DNA from: JBKHJZ01 sp046537875
GTDB lineage: Bacteria; Actinomycetota; Acidimicrobiia; Acidimicrobiales; VFJN01
Assembly: GCA_046537875.1 (NCBI GenBank)
Contig: JBKHJZ010000001.1
Span: 1 to 64,000, forward strand
Length of the DNA: 64,000 nucleotides
Direction of reading: 5' to 3'
Shown: in pieces, positions 44,669-52,692 of the stretch
Position numbering within the stretch: position 1 is the first letter of the stretch
Layout: each line of letters starts with the position of its first letter
The notes under the pieces: generated by a model
Told to the model about the DNA's origin: nothing
Seen by the model: only the letters and a program-made list of their open reading frames with translations
The model's database searches: none
Made by a program: the position numbers and the translations under genes

Positions 44669-44869
44669 CTACTTCGGCAGGCGCAGCGACATGAACAGGA
44701 TGTGCTCGCGCTCGTACTCGTCGGCCATCTCCGGGTGCTTCTCCCGGAGGTGGGCGAAGGCGGTGTCGACGAGCTCGTCCTCGGTGTCGCCGGTCAGCGT
44801 GTCCCCGCACGGGCACCGGAGCACGTGGTGGTACTGGCGCGTCGACCTGGTGTCGTCGCTCCCGCTCAT
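44669..44869 (-). CDS. DUF1059-like small protein
   Basis: A 66-residue protein, MSGSDDTRSTRQYHHVLRCP onward, with CPCG and the segment DELVDTAFAHLREKHPEMAD typical of DUF1059 small proteins. No function is established for this family. An in-frame GTG at 44878 would add three residues. It is a single gene between two DapB-like genes, with convergent and upstream gaps that hold nothing recognisable (44614-44668 and 44870-45005). Confidence 0.75.
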   Translation of the reverse strand: MSGSDDTRSTRQYHHVLRCPCGDTLTGDTEDELVDTAFAHLREKHPEMADEYEREHILFMSLRLPK

Positions 44870-45005
44870 GGCCAGCACCGTAGCGGCCCCACCCGAGGCG
44901 CCTTCCGGTGCGCCGCCGGCGGACGACCCACACCCCTGCCCCGCGGCCGACGCGGCGGCGCGCCGCGGAGCGGTCCGGTCGGCCCCCGGTGTCCCGGATC
45001 CAGGA

Positions 45006-46058
45006 TCAGCACGTCGTCGGCACGTAGCCCCTCGGGAGCGGCAACGGCAGGTCGTTGTAGGTCGCGATGCCCGGTGGCGCCGCGACCACGGCCGGGACGG
45101 CGTTCACCGCAGGGAGCGCCGTCATGATCATGCCGAGGACCATGAAGTCGGCGAACGTCGTCGCCTCGAAGTCCGGTGGCGGCAGGTACTCGACCCGGGT
45201 CCGCACGGTGGGCCGGCCATCGATGGTGATGGTGTGGCCCTCGTCGATGGCCCAGTCGGGCTCGAGCGTCTGGCCCTTCTTCCAGCGCACGTTGAGCTCG
45301 ACCACGGTGCGCCCGCCGACCCGTCCCTGCCAGCTCGCGGCCACGCCGGCGACGTGCCCGGCGGGGATGGTCCAGGAGTCCATGACCACGTCCTCGGTGG
45401 TCCGGGCGTACTCCGGTTCGCAGACGATCTCGTCCAGCTCCACGCCGACGGCGTCGGCCACCATCGCCACCGCCTCTCCGAACACCGCCGTCCCCGCCGC
45501 AGCCATGGGCTCGAGGCCCGGGTCGTCGATCGGCCGGCCGAAGCCGCAGGGCCGTTCCGTCTCCGGTGAGTCGTACAGCGTGGTGTCGGACGCCTCGTCG
45601 ACGACGACCTTGTCGATGCGGTCGCAGATGCCGGCGAGCATGATCGCGAGCGAGTCGATCCAGCCGGGGCTGATGCCGGTGCCGAAGATCGTGGCGCCGC
45701 CCCGCTCGCACGCCGTGGCGATCCGGTCCCGATCCGCGCCGAGCCGGTTCCCGTTGACGAACGCGGCGGTGCTGACCACGTTCACGCCGGCCTCGAGGAT
45801 GCGGACGACCTCCCCGGTGTCGGGCCACATCGGCGTGTAGACGACGCAGTCCGGCTCGAGGGCGAGCAGGGCGTCGACGTCGTCGGTCGCCGCCACGCCG
45901 ACCGGTCCGATCCCGCACAGCTCGCCGACGTCACGTCCCACCTTGCCGGCCGACCAGGCGTAGCACCCCACCAGCTTCAGGTCGGGGCGTCCGACCACGG
46001 CGCGCACCGCGCGCCTGCCCACGTTGCCGGTGGTCCACTGCACCACCCGGATCGCCAT
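45006..46058 (-). CDS. Dihydrodipicolinate reductase-like NAD(P)-binding protein
   Basis: A 350-residue paralogue of the gene at 43570: IRVVQWTTGNVGRRAVRAVVGRP, KLVGCYAWSAGKVGRDVGELCG and the same C-terminal ALPAVNAVPAVVAAPPGI. The mid-region GTGISPGWIDSLAIMLAG corresponds to STGSSPGFITEAVPIVLTS there. I chose the ATG at 46058, at better distance from GGAGAGGGGG than the in-frame ATG at 46064. An 18-bp GCTNNGCNNNNGCNNAGC palindrome lies 39 nt upstream (46097-46114), the same type that precedes the molybdenum hydroxylase. Confidence 0.82.
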   Translation of the reverse strand: MAIRVVQWTTGNVGRRAVRAVVGRPDLKLVGCYAWSAGKVGRDVGELCGIGPVGVAATDDVDALLALEPDCVVYTPMWPDTGEVVRILEAGVNVVSTAAFVNGNRLGADRDRIATACERGGATIFGTGISPGWIDSLAIMLAGICDRIDKVVVDEASDTTLYDSPETERPCGFGRPIDDPGLEPMAAAGTAVFGEAVAMVADAVGVELDEIVCEPEYARTTEDVVMDSWTIPAGHVAGVAASWQGRVGGRTVVELNVRWKKGQTLEPDWAIDEGHTITIDGRPTVRTRVEYLPPPDFEATTFADFMVLGMIMTALPAVNAVPAVVAAPPGIATYNDLPLPLPRGYVPTTC

Positions 46059-46096
46059 GACCATCCCCCTCTCCTCCGGCGCCTCGCACCCCGGAT

Positions 46097-46114
46097 GCTG
46101 TGCGCTTGCTTAGC
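46097..46114. promoter_or_regulatory. 18-bp palindrome GCTNNGCNNNNGCNNAGC, copy 2
   Basis: GCTGTGCGCTTGCTTAGC, extended by outer T and A to 20 bp (TGCT..AGCA), lies between the ACAD stop (46124) and the start of the DapB-like gene (46058). Since both genes are on the minus strand, it must act on the DapB-like gene. It shares 14 of 18 positions with copy 3 at 52565-52582. Confidence 0.6.
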
Positions 46115-46123
46115 AGCCGTCGG

Positions 46124-47317
46124 TCAGCGGGGCAGCCCCAGGACCCGCTCGGCGATGATGTTGCGCTGGATCTGCGAGGTCCCCCCGGCGATGGTCCCGG
46201 CGAAGCTGCGCAGGTAGCGGTCGAACCAGCCCTCGCCGTGGGCCTCGCTGTCGAGGTGGTACGGGGGGATGGTGCGCTCGGTGTGGTCGAGGGCGTCGGG
46301 GCCGAGAGCCTCGAGCACCTGCAGCGTCGCGCGCTGGACGGCCTCCGAGCCGAACAGCTTCAGGATCGACTGCTCGGTGGCCACCATGCCCTTGCGGGCC
46401 TTGGCCAGCGTGCGGAAGCCGAGCAGGCGGATCGCCTCGGCGTCGACCACGAGCGAGCCGAACCAGTCGAGGACGGCGGCGTCGTCGGCCAGGCCGCGGT
46501 CGGCGAGCGCCCGCCCGCCGGTCCGCACCAGGTCGTCGAGCGTGTCGCTGTAGTTGAGCCACAGCATCGCCCGCTCGTGCCCGAGCGACCCGGTGGCCAC
46601 GGTCCAACCCTCGTGGAGGCCACCGACGAGGTTCTCGGCCGGCACCTCCACGTCGTCGAAGAACACCTCGTTGAAATCGGTGTCGTCCGGGCTGATGAGC
46701 GAGCCGAACGGCCGGCGCGTCACGCCCGGCGTGTCGGTGGGGATCAGCAGGCAGCTGATGCCCCTGTGCTTGGGCGCGTCCGGGTCGGTGCGCACGAAGG
46801 CGAGGATGACGTCGGCGTGGTGCGCGCCGGAGGTCCACACCTTCTGGCCGTTGACGACGAAGCGGTCGCCGTCGAGCTCGGCCCGGGTGCGCAGGCCGGC
46901 GAGGTCGGAGCCGGCGTCGGGTTCGCTCATGCCGAGGGCGCCGGTGATCTCGGCGCGCAGGATCCGCTTCGCCCAGCGCTGCTTCTGCTCCCCGGTGCCG
47001 AAGGCGAGGATCGACGGAGCGATGATGGCGAGGCCCTGGGGGTTGAAGCTGGGGTAGATGTGGCGCCGGTGCAGCTCCTGCTGGTGCACGAACTGCTCGA
47101 GCACAGAGGCGTTGCGGCCGCCGTACTCCGGCGGGTTGCCGGGCACGAGCCAGCCGGCGTCGAACATCGTGCGCTGCCAGCGACGGGCCCACCCGGGGAT
47201 GTGTGCGCTCGAGGTCGCCCGCTCGGTGGTCTCGGCCGGGTGGGGGGCGTTGGCCTCCAACCACTCGACGAACTCGGCGCGGAACGCCTCGGTCTGGTCG
47301 TCGAACCGGAGCCTCAT
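46124..47317 (-). CDS. Acyl-CoA dehydrogenase
   Basis: A 397-residue ACAD: LVPGNPPEYGGRNASVLEQF, GMSEPDAGSDLAGLRTRAEL, NGQKVWTSGAHHADV, and C-terminal TIAGGTSQIQRNIIAERVLGLP. IPPYHLDSEAHGEGWFDRYLRSF is an insertion typical of actinobacterial steroid-type members. The ATG overlaps the stop of the upstream short ACAD by 4 nt on the minus strand, giving the fourth adjacent ACAD pair in this window. It is the last gene of that two-gene unit. Confidence 0.93.
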   Translation of the reverse strand: MRLRFDDQTEAFRAEFVEWLEANAPHPAETTERATSSAHIPGWARRWQRTMFDAGWLVPGNPPEYGGRNASVLEQFVHQQELHRRHIYPSFNPQGLAIIAPSILAFGTGEQKQRWAKRILRAEITGALGMSEPDAGSDLAGLRTRAELDGDRFVVNGQKVWTSGAHHADVILAFVRTDPDAPKHRGISCLLIPTDTPGVTRRPFGSLISPDDTDFNEVFFDDVEVPAENLVGGLHEGWTVATGSLGHERAMLWLNYSDTLDDLVRTGGRALADRGLADDAAVLDWFGSLVVDAEAIRLLGFRTLAKARKGMVATEQSILKLFGSEAVQRATLQVLEALGPDALDHTERTIPPYHLDSEAHGEGWFDRYLRSFAGTIAGGTSQIQRNIIAERVLGLPR

Positions 47318-48390
47318 CGGGCCAGGACCTCCTTCGCCACACGCGCCCGGTGCTCCGCCGAGGTGCCGAGCAGCAGCTCGCCCACCTTCGCCCGGCGCAC
47401 GAACAGGTGCAGGTCGTTCTCCCAGGTGAAACCCAGGCCGCCGAAGAACTGGATGCCGTGCTGGACGGCGACGCGCTGGGCGTCGCCGGCCGCGGCCTTG
47501 GCCATGGAGGCGGCGAGGTGCCGGCGGTCGTCGGCCTCGTCGATGGCGAGCCCGGCGAACTGGCACACGGCCCGGGCCCGCTCGATGGCGATGTGCACGT
47601 CGGCCGCCATGTGCTTCAGCGCCTGGAACGAGCCGATCGGGACGCCGAACTGCCTTCGCTCCCGGATGTGGCCGAGGGCGAGGTCGAACGACCGCTGCGA
47701 GGCGCCGACCATCGTGGCGGCCAGCCCGGCGGTGGCGGTCGCCCGGGCGGTGGCCACGCCCTCGTCGCCACCGGCGAGCAGGGCCCGGCCGGCGTCGACC
47801 GGCACCCCGTCGAGCGTCACCTCGGCCACGTGGAGGGCCGCGTCGAAGGTGGTCTGCCGGGTGGCGGTCACGTCGGCTGCGGCGACCACGAAGGCCGCCG
47901 TGCCGTCGCCGGTGCGGGCGACCACGGCGAGCTCGTCGGCCCGGTCACCGTCGACGACGTTGCGGGCCGTCCCGCTGAGGCGCCACGACGCACCGTCGCG
48001 GCTGGCGGTGACGTCGCCGTCGAAGGCCGCCGCGCCGGTGCCGCCGGACAGGACCGGTCCGAGCAGCGACGCCCGTTGGTCGTCGTCACCGCACCAGCGA
48101 ACGAGCGGCGCGTACTGGCTGGTGGTGGCGAGGAACGGGGTGGGGTCGGCGACCCGTCCCAGCTCCTCGAGCACGAGCACGAGCTCGACCGTGCCGAGGC
48201 CCATGCCGCCCAGCGCGCCGGGGACGACCAGGCTCGGCCAGTCGAGGCCGACGTAGGTCTTCCACAGCGAGCCGCCGTCGCTGGTGCCGGCGATGACGGC
48301 CCGCACGAGGGCCGTGGGGCACTCCCGTTCGGCGACCTCGCGCACGACCTGCTGGAGCGCCAGCTGGTCGTCGGTGAGCTCGAAGTCCAC
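47314..48390 (-). CDS. Acyl-CoA dehydrogenase, partner subunit
   Basis: A 358-residue ACAD-family protein (MDFELTDDQLALQQVVREVA) with conventional C-terminal helices, ERRQFGVPIGSFQALKHMAADVHIAIERA and GIQFFGGLGFTWENDLHLFVRRA, and no GGTxEIQ loop (LLLGTSAEHRARVAKEVL). It closely parallels the gene at 7277 in layout. It overlaps the following ACAD by 4 nt and should form a heteromer with it. Its promoter is shared with the divergent TauD gene and contains two inverted repeats. Confidence 0.9.
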   Translation of the reverse strand: MDFELTDDQLALQQVVREVAERECPTALVRAVIAGTSDGGSLWKTYVGLDWPSLVVPGALGGMGLGTVELVLVLEELGRVADPTPFLATTSQYAPLVRWCGDDDQRASLLGPVLSGGTGAAAFDGDVTASRDGASWRLSGTARNVVDGDRADELAVVARTGDGTAAFVVAAADVTATRQTTFDAALHVAEVTLDGVPVDAGRALLAGGDEGVATARATATAGLAATMVGASQRSFDLALGHIRERRQFGVPIGSFQALKHMAADVHIAIERARAVCQFAGLAIDEADDRRHLAASMAKAAAGDAQRVAVQHGIQFFGGLGFTWENDLHLFVRRAKVGELLLGTSAEHRARVAKEVLAR

Positions 48391-48431
48391 GCGCTACCCC
48401 TTCGATCGATGTGGCTGACGGGACGACGGAG

Positions 48432-48447
48432 GTGAGCGTCAGCTCAC
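48432..48447. promoter_or_regulatory. Inverted repeat GTGAGC-GTCA-GCTCAC
   Basis: Perfect 6-bp arms around 4 nt, 42 nt from the ACAD start (48390) and 102 nt from the TauD start (48549). It is a candidate operator for one or both divergent genes. No second copy was noticed in the window. Confidence 0.4.
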
Positions 48448-48468
48448 AGATGGCGGCATCGGCGACGG

Positions 48469-48479
48469 AAACGATGTTC
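48469..48479. promoter_or_regulatory. AAAC-GAT-GTTC site (weak GAACNNNGTTC family)
   Basis: AAACGATGTTC differs by one base from the GAAC-N3-GTTC core seen at 10480 and 33023, 70 nt upstream of the TauD ATG. It is the weakest member of the group and may be fortuitous. Confidence 0.25.
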
Positions 48480-48548
48480 GCGTCGACCGAGACTGTCATG
48501 CTCTATCATGGCACCGACGACGGACCGCTCGCACCCGAGGAGCACGCC

Positions 48549-49409
48549 ATGGCCTCCAGTCCGCCCGGCACGGCCCGTGGCTCCCTGACGGTGATCCCGG
48601 CGTCCGGCTCCGTCGGCGCCGAGATCGGCGGCGTCGACCTGAGCCGGGACCTCGACGACGACGTGGTGGCCGAGATCCGGCGCATCTGGCTCGCTCACGG
48701 GGTCGTGTTCTTCCGCGGCCAGGACCTGAGCCCGGAGCGGTTCCTGGCCTTCGCCCGGCGCATCGGCGAGCCGGCGGAGTACCCCTTCGTGCCCGGCATC
48801 GACGGCCACCCCGAGATCATCGCCGTCATCAAGCTGCCGCACGAGACCGTGAACTTCGGCGGCATCTGGCACTCCGACACCACCTACCTCCAGCAGCCGC
48901 CCATGGCCACCATGCTGCTCGCGCGGGAGGTTCCGCCCGCGGGCGGCGACACCCTGTACGCCGACCAGTACGCCGCCTACGAGGCGCTCTCGCCGGCCAT
49001 GCGCGAGCTGCTCGATCCGTTGCGGGCGGTGAACAGCTCGGCTCTGGCGGACGTGAGCAAGACCCGGGAGGACCGCCGGCGCGACGCCGGCACCGACGCC
49101 GACGACCGGGTCTACGAGGCCGTGCACCCGGTGGTGCGGACCCACCCGGAGACCGGCCGCAGGGCGCTGTACGTGAACGTCGCCCACACGGTCCGTTTCG
49201 AGGGCATGACCGAGCAGGAGAGCCGGCCGCTGCTGCAGTTCCTCTTCCAGCACCAGGTGAGGCCCGAGCTCACCTGCCGGTTCCGCTGGCAGGTCGGCTC
49301 CCTGGCGCTGTGGGACAACCGCTGCGTGCAGCACAACCCGGTGAACGACTACCACGGCCACCGCCGGGTCATGCACCGCATCACCCTGCAGGGCGACACG
49401 CCGCGCTGA
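48549..49409 (+). CDS. TauD/TfdA-family Fe(II)/2-oxoglutarate dioxygenase
   Basis: A 286-residue TauD/TfdA protein with the HxD pair His108/Asp110 in GIWHSDTTY, the distal His262 in NRCVQHNPVNDY, and an arginine in HGHRRVMHRITLQGD for 2-oxoglutarate. GAGGAG precedes the ATG at 48549; upstream in-frame ATGs would run through the promoter repeats. It is much closer to classical TauD/TfdA than the gene at 11476. It is a single-gene unit divergent from the ACAD pair. The substrate (sulfonate, aryloxyacid or other) is unknown. Confidence 0.92.
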   Translation: MASSPPGTARGSLTVIPASGSVGAEIGGVDLSRDLDDDVVAEIRRIWLAHGVVFFRGQDLSPERFLAFARRIGEPAEYPFVPGIDGHPEIIAVIKLPHETVNFGGIWHSDTTYLQQPPMATMLLAREVPPAGGDTLYADQYAAYEALSPAMRELLDPLRAVNSSALADVSKTREDRRRDAGTDADDRVYEAVHPVVRTHPETGRRALYVNVAHTVRFEGMTEQESRPLLQFLFQHQVRPELTCRFRWQVGSLALWDNRCVQHNPVNDYHGHRRVMHRITLQGDTPR

Positions 49410-49437
49410 GCGGTTCCCGGCCTCCGGGGACGCACCG

Positions 49438-51627
49438 TCACAGATCGACCGGAGCGACCGCGGCCGACGGGTCGCCGGCGTGGTGACCCACCGAGATGCG
49501 GTGTCGCCCGGCGGGTGGGCGCCAGTCGTGCCGGTCGGGGTCGCGGGTCGCGAGCCGGTCGAACGGGACGCGCACGGCGAACGGTGTGGCCGCACCGGCG
49601 GGGACCTCCACCCGGGCGAAGCCGACGAGCCGCGCCGGGGCGTCGGCGTCGGGCAGCTCGGCGTAGACCTGCACGACATCGGCCCCGTCGCGCCGGCCGG
49701 TGTTCCGGACAACGCCCCGCACGTGGATGACGCCGTCCTCCGGGGTGGCGGCGCTCTCCGGGGAGACGGCGACCTCGTCGATCTCGAAGGTGGTGTACGA
49801 GAGGCCGAAGCCGAACGGGAACGCGGGTGTCCTGCCGGTGCGGGCGAGGTGCCACCAGCCGTGCCAGCGGTCGTAGCGGAACGACGTCGCGTCGCGGTCG
49901 AACGGCGGCAGGTCGGCCTCGTCGACGGGCACCGAGAACGGGAGGCGAGCCGACGGGTTCACGGCGCCGGACAGGACGTCGGCGAGCCCGGGCCCGGCCT
50001 GCGAGCCGCCGTACCACGCCTGCACGACGGCCGGGACCTCGTCGGCCCAGTCGCTGACGACGACGGCGCTGCCGGCCTGGATGGCGACGATCGTGCGGGG
50101 GTTGGCGGCCGCGACGGCACGGATCAGGGCGACGTCGTCGTCCCGGAGCCGCAGCGTGTCGCGGTCGCCGCCGACGGCGAAGCCTCCCTCCCGGCCGGCC
50201 ACGTGGCCCGGCTTCGTCGTCTCCGGCAGCGTCGCCACCCACGACTCGAAGCGCTCGACGACCTCCGGCTCGTCGGCCGGCGGGAACAGGGCCGCGAGCG
50301 ACGGGTCGGTGGCGCCGATGTACTCGCCCTCGTCGAGGTACGTGTAGCCGACGACGACCACGGCGACGTCGGCCTCGGCGGCGACGGCCGCCGCCCGGTC
50401 GCGGTCGGCGCCGTCGTCGTGGGTGGCGTCGCCGAAGGCGTCGCGCAGGCCGTCGAGCACGGTCCGGCACTCCAGGTCCCAGACGTCGCTCGAGCCGCCG
50501 TCGCCCACGTTGACCATGCCGGCCAACCGGCCGAGGACCGCGACCCGGGCGCTGGCGTCGAGGGGCAGCGCCGGCGCGCCGTCGACGGGCTCGTTGCGGA
50601 GCAGCACGACCGACCGGGCGGCGGCCTCCCGGGCCAGCGCCCGGTGCCCGTCGCTGCCGAGGACGTCGATCGACGGAGCGGGAGCCGACAGGACGTCGTC
50701 GAACCGGAGCAGCGTGGCGATCACCCGCTCGACGGCGCGGTCGACGTCGCCCCAGGACGCCTCGCCCCGCTCGAGCGCGCCAGGGAGGTGCCGGGCCCGC
50801 ACCATCCGGTAGGGCATCTCGACGTCGAGGCCGGCGGCGATCGACGTGGCGGCGTCGCGCAGCCCGAGGATCCAGTCGCTGATGACGAAGCCCTCGAAGC
50901 CCCACTCGTCCCGCAGGACGTCGGTGAGCAGCTGGCGGTTCTGGCCGGCCCACTCGCCGTTGACCGAGTTGTAGGCCGACATCACCGCCGCCACGCCCCC
51001 GTCGACGATCCGCTTGAAGTGCGGCAGGTACACCTCGTGCAGGGCCACCTCGTCGACCTCGATGTCGACGGAGAACCGGGCTTTCTCCATGGAGTTGCAC
51101 GCGAAGTGCTTCACGCACGCGAGCACGTGGCGCTGGAGGCCTCGGGTGAGCGCGGCGCCCAGCTCGCCGACGTGGAACGGATCCTCGCCGTAGGTCTCCT
51201 GGGCGCGACCCCACGCCGGGTGGCGCAGGATGTTCACGCACACCGCACCGGTGAGGGTCGCGCCCGTGGCCCGCAGCTCGCGGCCGATGGCCTCCCCGAC
51301 CCGCTCCTCGAGGTCCGGGTCCCACGTCGCGCCCCGGGCCATCGACACGGGGAAGCACGTGGCGTTGCGGGTGACGGCTCCACGCGGCCCGTCGCTGAAG
51401 CGCAGGCCGGGGATCCCGAGGCGCTCGACCTCGCCGGCCACGAACGGTGCCTGGTGGTAGCCGTCGTTGCCGAGGAACTCCAGCCCGGCCCAGGTGGGGG
51501 CGTCGCCGTCGACGCACCACAGGCGCTCCTCGGGTGTCATCGCGGCGACCAGCCCGCGGGCGGCGTCCACCGGCGCCGTTCCCCGCCGGACGGCCGCGCG
51601 GGCGTCGTCGAAGGTCGAGATGCTCAC
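49438..51627 (-). CDS. Glycoside hydrolase family 3 beta-glycosidase
   Basis: A 729-residue GH3 enzyme: N-terminal TIM barrel with LGIPGLRFSDGPRGAV, CVKHFACNSMEKARF and the nucleophile Asp251 in GFVISDWILG; an alpha/beta sandwich domain (VAVLGRLAGMVNVGDGGSSD); and a C-terminal fibronectin-III-like domain (VVRNTGRRDGADVVQVYAEL). No signal peptide is visible, so it acts in the cytosol, removing beta-linked sugars. A lone glycosidase among lipid genes suggests deglycosylation of glycosides (saponin- or sterol-glycoside-like) before aglycone breakdown; that is inference. Confidence 0.92.
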   Translation of the reverse strand: MSISTFDDARAAVRRGTAPVDAARGLVAAMTPEERLWCVDGDAPTWAGLEFLGNDGYHQAPFVAGEVERLGIPGLRFSDGPRGAVTRNATCFPVSMARGATWDPDLEERVGEAIGRELRATGATLTGAVCVNILRHPAWGRAQETYGEDPFHVGELGAALTRGLQRHVLACVKHFACNSMEKARFSVDIEVDEVALHEVYLPHFKRIVDGGVAAVMSAYNSVNGEWAGQNRQLLTDVLRDEWGFEGFVISDWILGLRDAATSIAAGLDVEMPYRMVRARHLPGALERGEASWGDVDRAVERVIATLLRFDDVLSAPAPSIDVLGSDGHRALAREAAARSVVLLRNEPVDGAPALPLDASARVAVLGRLAGMVNVGDGGSSDVWDLECRTVLDGLRDAFGDATHDDGADRDRAAAVAAEADVAVVVVGYTYLDEGEYIGATDPSLAALFPPADEPEVVERFESWVATLPETTKPGHVAGREGGFAVGGDRDTLRLRDDDVALIRAVAAANPRTIVAIQAGSAVVVSDWADEVPAVVQAWYGGSQAGPGLADVLSGAVNPSARLPFSVPVDEADLPPFDRDATSFRYDRWHGWWHLARTGRTPAFPFGFGLSYTTFEIDEVAVSPESAATPEDGVIHVRGVVRNTGRRDGADVVQVYAELPDADAPARLVGFARVEVPAGAATPFAVRVPFDRLATRDPDRHDWRPPAGRHRISVGHHAGDPSAAVAPVDL

Positions 51628-51761
51628 GTCGCCTCCTTCATGCGGCAGCTTCGGCGTAGCCGGCGCGGGAACCGCCGCTCGACGGGTACGAGGCCCGGCG
51701 GGCGTCCTGCGGGGCCGTCAGTCTCGATGCCGGCCAGTGTCGGAGCTCGTGATGTCGTCGG

Positions 51762-52505
51762 TCAGGGGAGCCGGGCCGCGGTGCCGGCATCGATCGGGAT
51801 GATGGCACCGGTCAGCAAGCTGGCCCGGTCCGAGGCGAGGAACGAGGCGAGCTCGGCGACCTCCTCGGGGCGGCCCGCACGCTTCAGGGCCGACCACTCG
51901 ATGAGCTGGGGGAAGTGCTTCGCGGAGCCCGGTCCACCCGTCAGCTCGGTCTCGACGAAGCCGGGGCAGATCGCGTTGGCGCGGATGCCCTTCGCCCCGT
52001 ACTCGATGGCCGCCGACTTCGTCAGCGAGATCACGCCGGCCTTCGAGATGCTGTAGACGCTCGTCCCGATCGACGCGTTCATGCCTCCGATCGAGGACCA
52101 GTTCACGATCGAGCCGCCACCGGTGGGCAGCATCGCCCGGATCCCGTGCTTGGTTCCCAACAGCACGCCGGTGAGGTTGACGTCCATGATCCGCTGGTAG
52201 TCCTCGAGGGTTGTGTCGGCGAACATGCCGCCGGCGCCGATGCCCGCGACGTTGAGCACTGCGTCGACCCGGCCGAGCTCGTCGACGGCGCGGGCGAACA
52301 TCGCCTCGACGTCGGCCTCCTCGCGCACGTCGCAGCGGCACGGGATCACAGCATCGCCGAGGGTGGCGGCCGTCTCCTCCTCGCGGCCCGTGATGTCGGC
52401 GGCGACCACCTTCGCGCCCTCCCGTACGAACACCCCGGCGGTGGCCCGGCCCATCCCGGATCCCGCGCCGGTGATCACCGCCACCTTGCCGTCGAGCTCA
52501 CCCAC
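51762..52505 (-). CDS. Short-chain dehydrogenase/reductase
   Basis: A 247-residue SDR: VAVITGAGSGMGRATAGVFV, NVAGIGAGGMF, SSIGGMN, YSISKAGVISLTKS, and SLLTGAIIPIDAGTAARLP. I chose the GTG at 52503-52505 since GGGGGAGGAC lies upstream at good distance and MGELDGKVAVITG is a standard start. An 18-bp GCTNNGCNNNNGCNNAGC palindrome lies 60 nt upstream. The 134-bp gap on the downstream side, up to the GH3 start, shows nothing recognisable. The substrate is unknown. Confidence 0.9.
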   Translation of the reverse strand: MGELDGKVAVITGAGSGMGRATAGVFVREGAKVVAADITGREEETAATLGDAVIPCRCDVREEADVEAMFARAVDELGRVDAVLNVAGIGAGGMFADTTLEDYQRIMDVNLTGVLLGTKHGIRAMLPTGGGSIVNWSSIGGMNASIGTSVYSISKAGVISLTKSAAIEYGAKGIRANAICPGFVETELTGGPGSAKHFPQLIEWSALKRAGRPEEVAELASFLASDRASLLTGAIIPIDAGTAARLP

Positions 52506-52564
52506 GTGCGTCCTCCCCCTGCCAGTGCGCGCCCCCCTCGGCGCGTTGACGGGCACACCGTAGG

Positions 52565-52582
52565 GCTGTGCGACTGCTCAGC
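52565..52582. promoter_or_regulatory. 18-bp palindrome GCTNNGCNNNNGCNNAGC, copy 3
   Basis: GCTGTGCGACTGCTCAGC, 60 nt upstream of the SDR start at 52505 and downstream of the ligase ending at 52652. Both genes are on the minus strand, so the site acts on the SDR. It matches copy 2 (46097-46114) at 14 of 18 positions and has the same 7-4-7 architecture as copy 1. Confidence 0.6.
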
Positions 52583-52604
52583 ACCACTCCGGCGGCGGCG
52601 GTGG

Positions 52605-52692
52605 TGGCTACCGGATGGCCTAGTGGCCATGCAGCGTGGCGTCGGCGCTGGCTACCGGATCGCCCCGTCGCCGTGCAGCGTGGCGCCGGGCT
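52605..52692. repeat. 44-bp tandem duplication covering the 3' end of the ligase gene
   Basis: Two tandem 44-bp units, 52605-52648 and 52649-52692, both starting TGGCTACCGGAT, match at about 35 of 44 positions. The second unit contains the last codons and stop of the minus-strand ligase; the first is a decayed copy just after that stop, still carrying an in-register TAG. It looks like an old slippage duplication. Confidence 0.7.

Noticed and set aside
42777..46058. Lysine biosynthesis (dapB) genes
   Set aside because: The DapB-like proteins are about 350 residues, lack the dapB catalytic context, and lie among catabolic genes with no other lysine genes.
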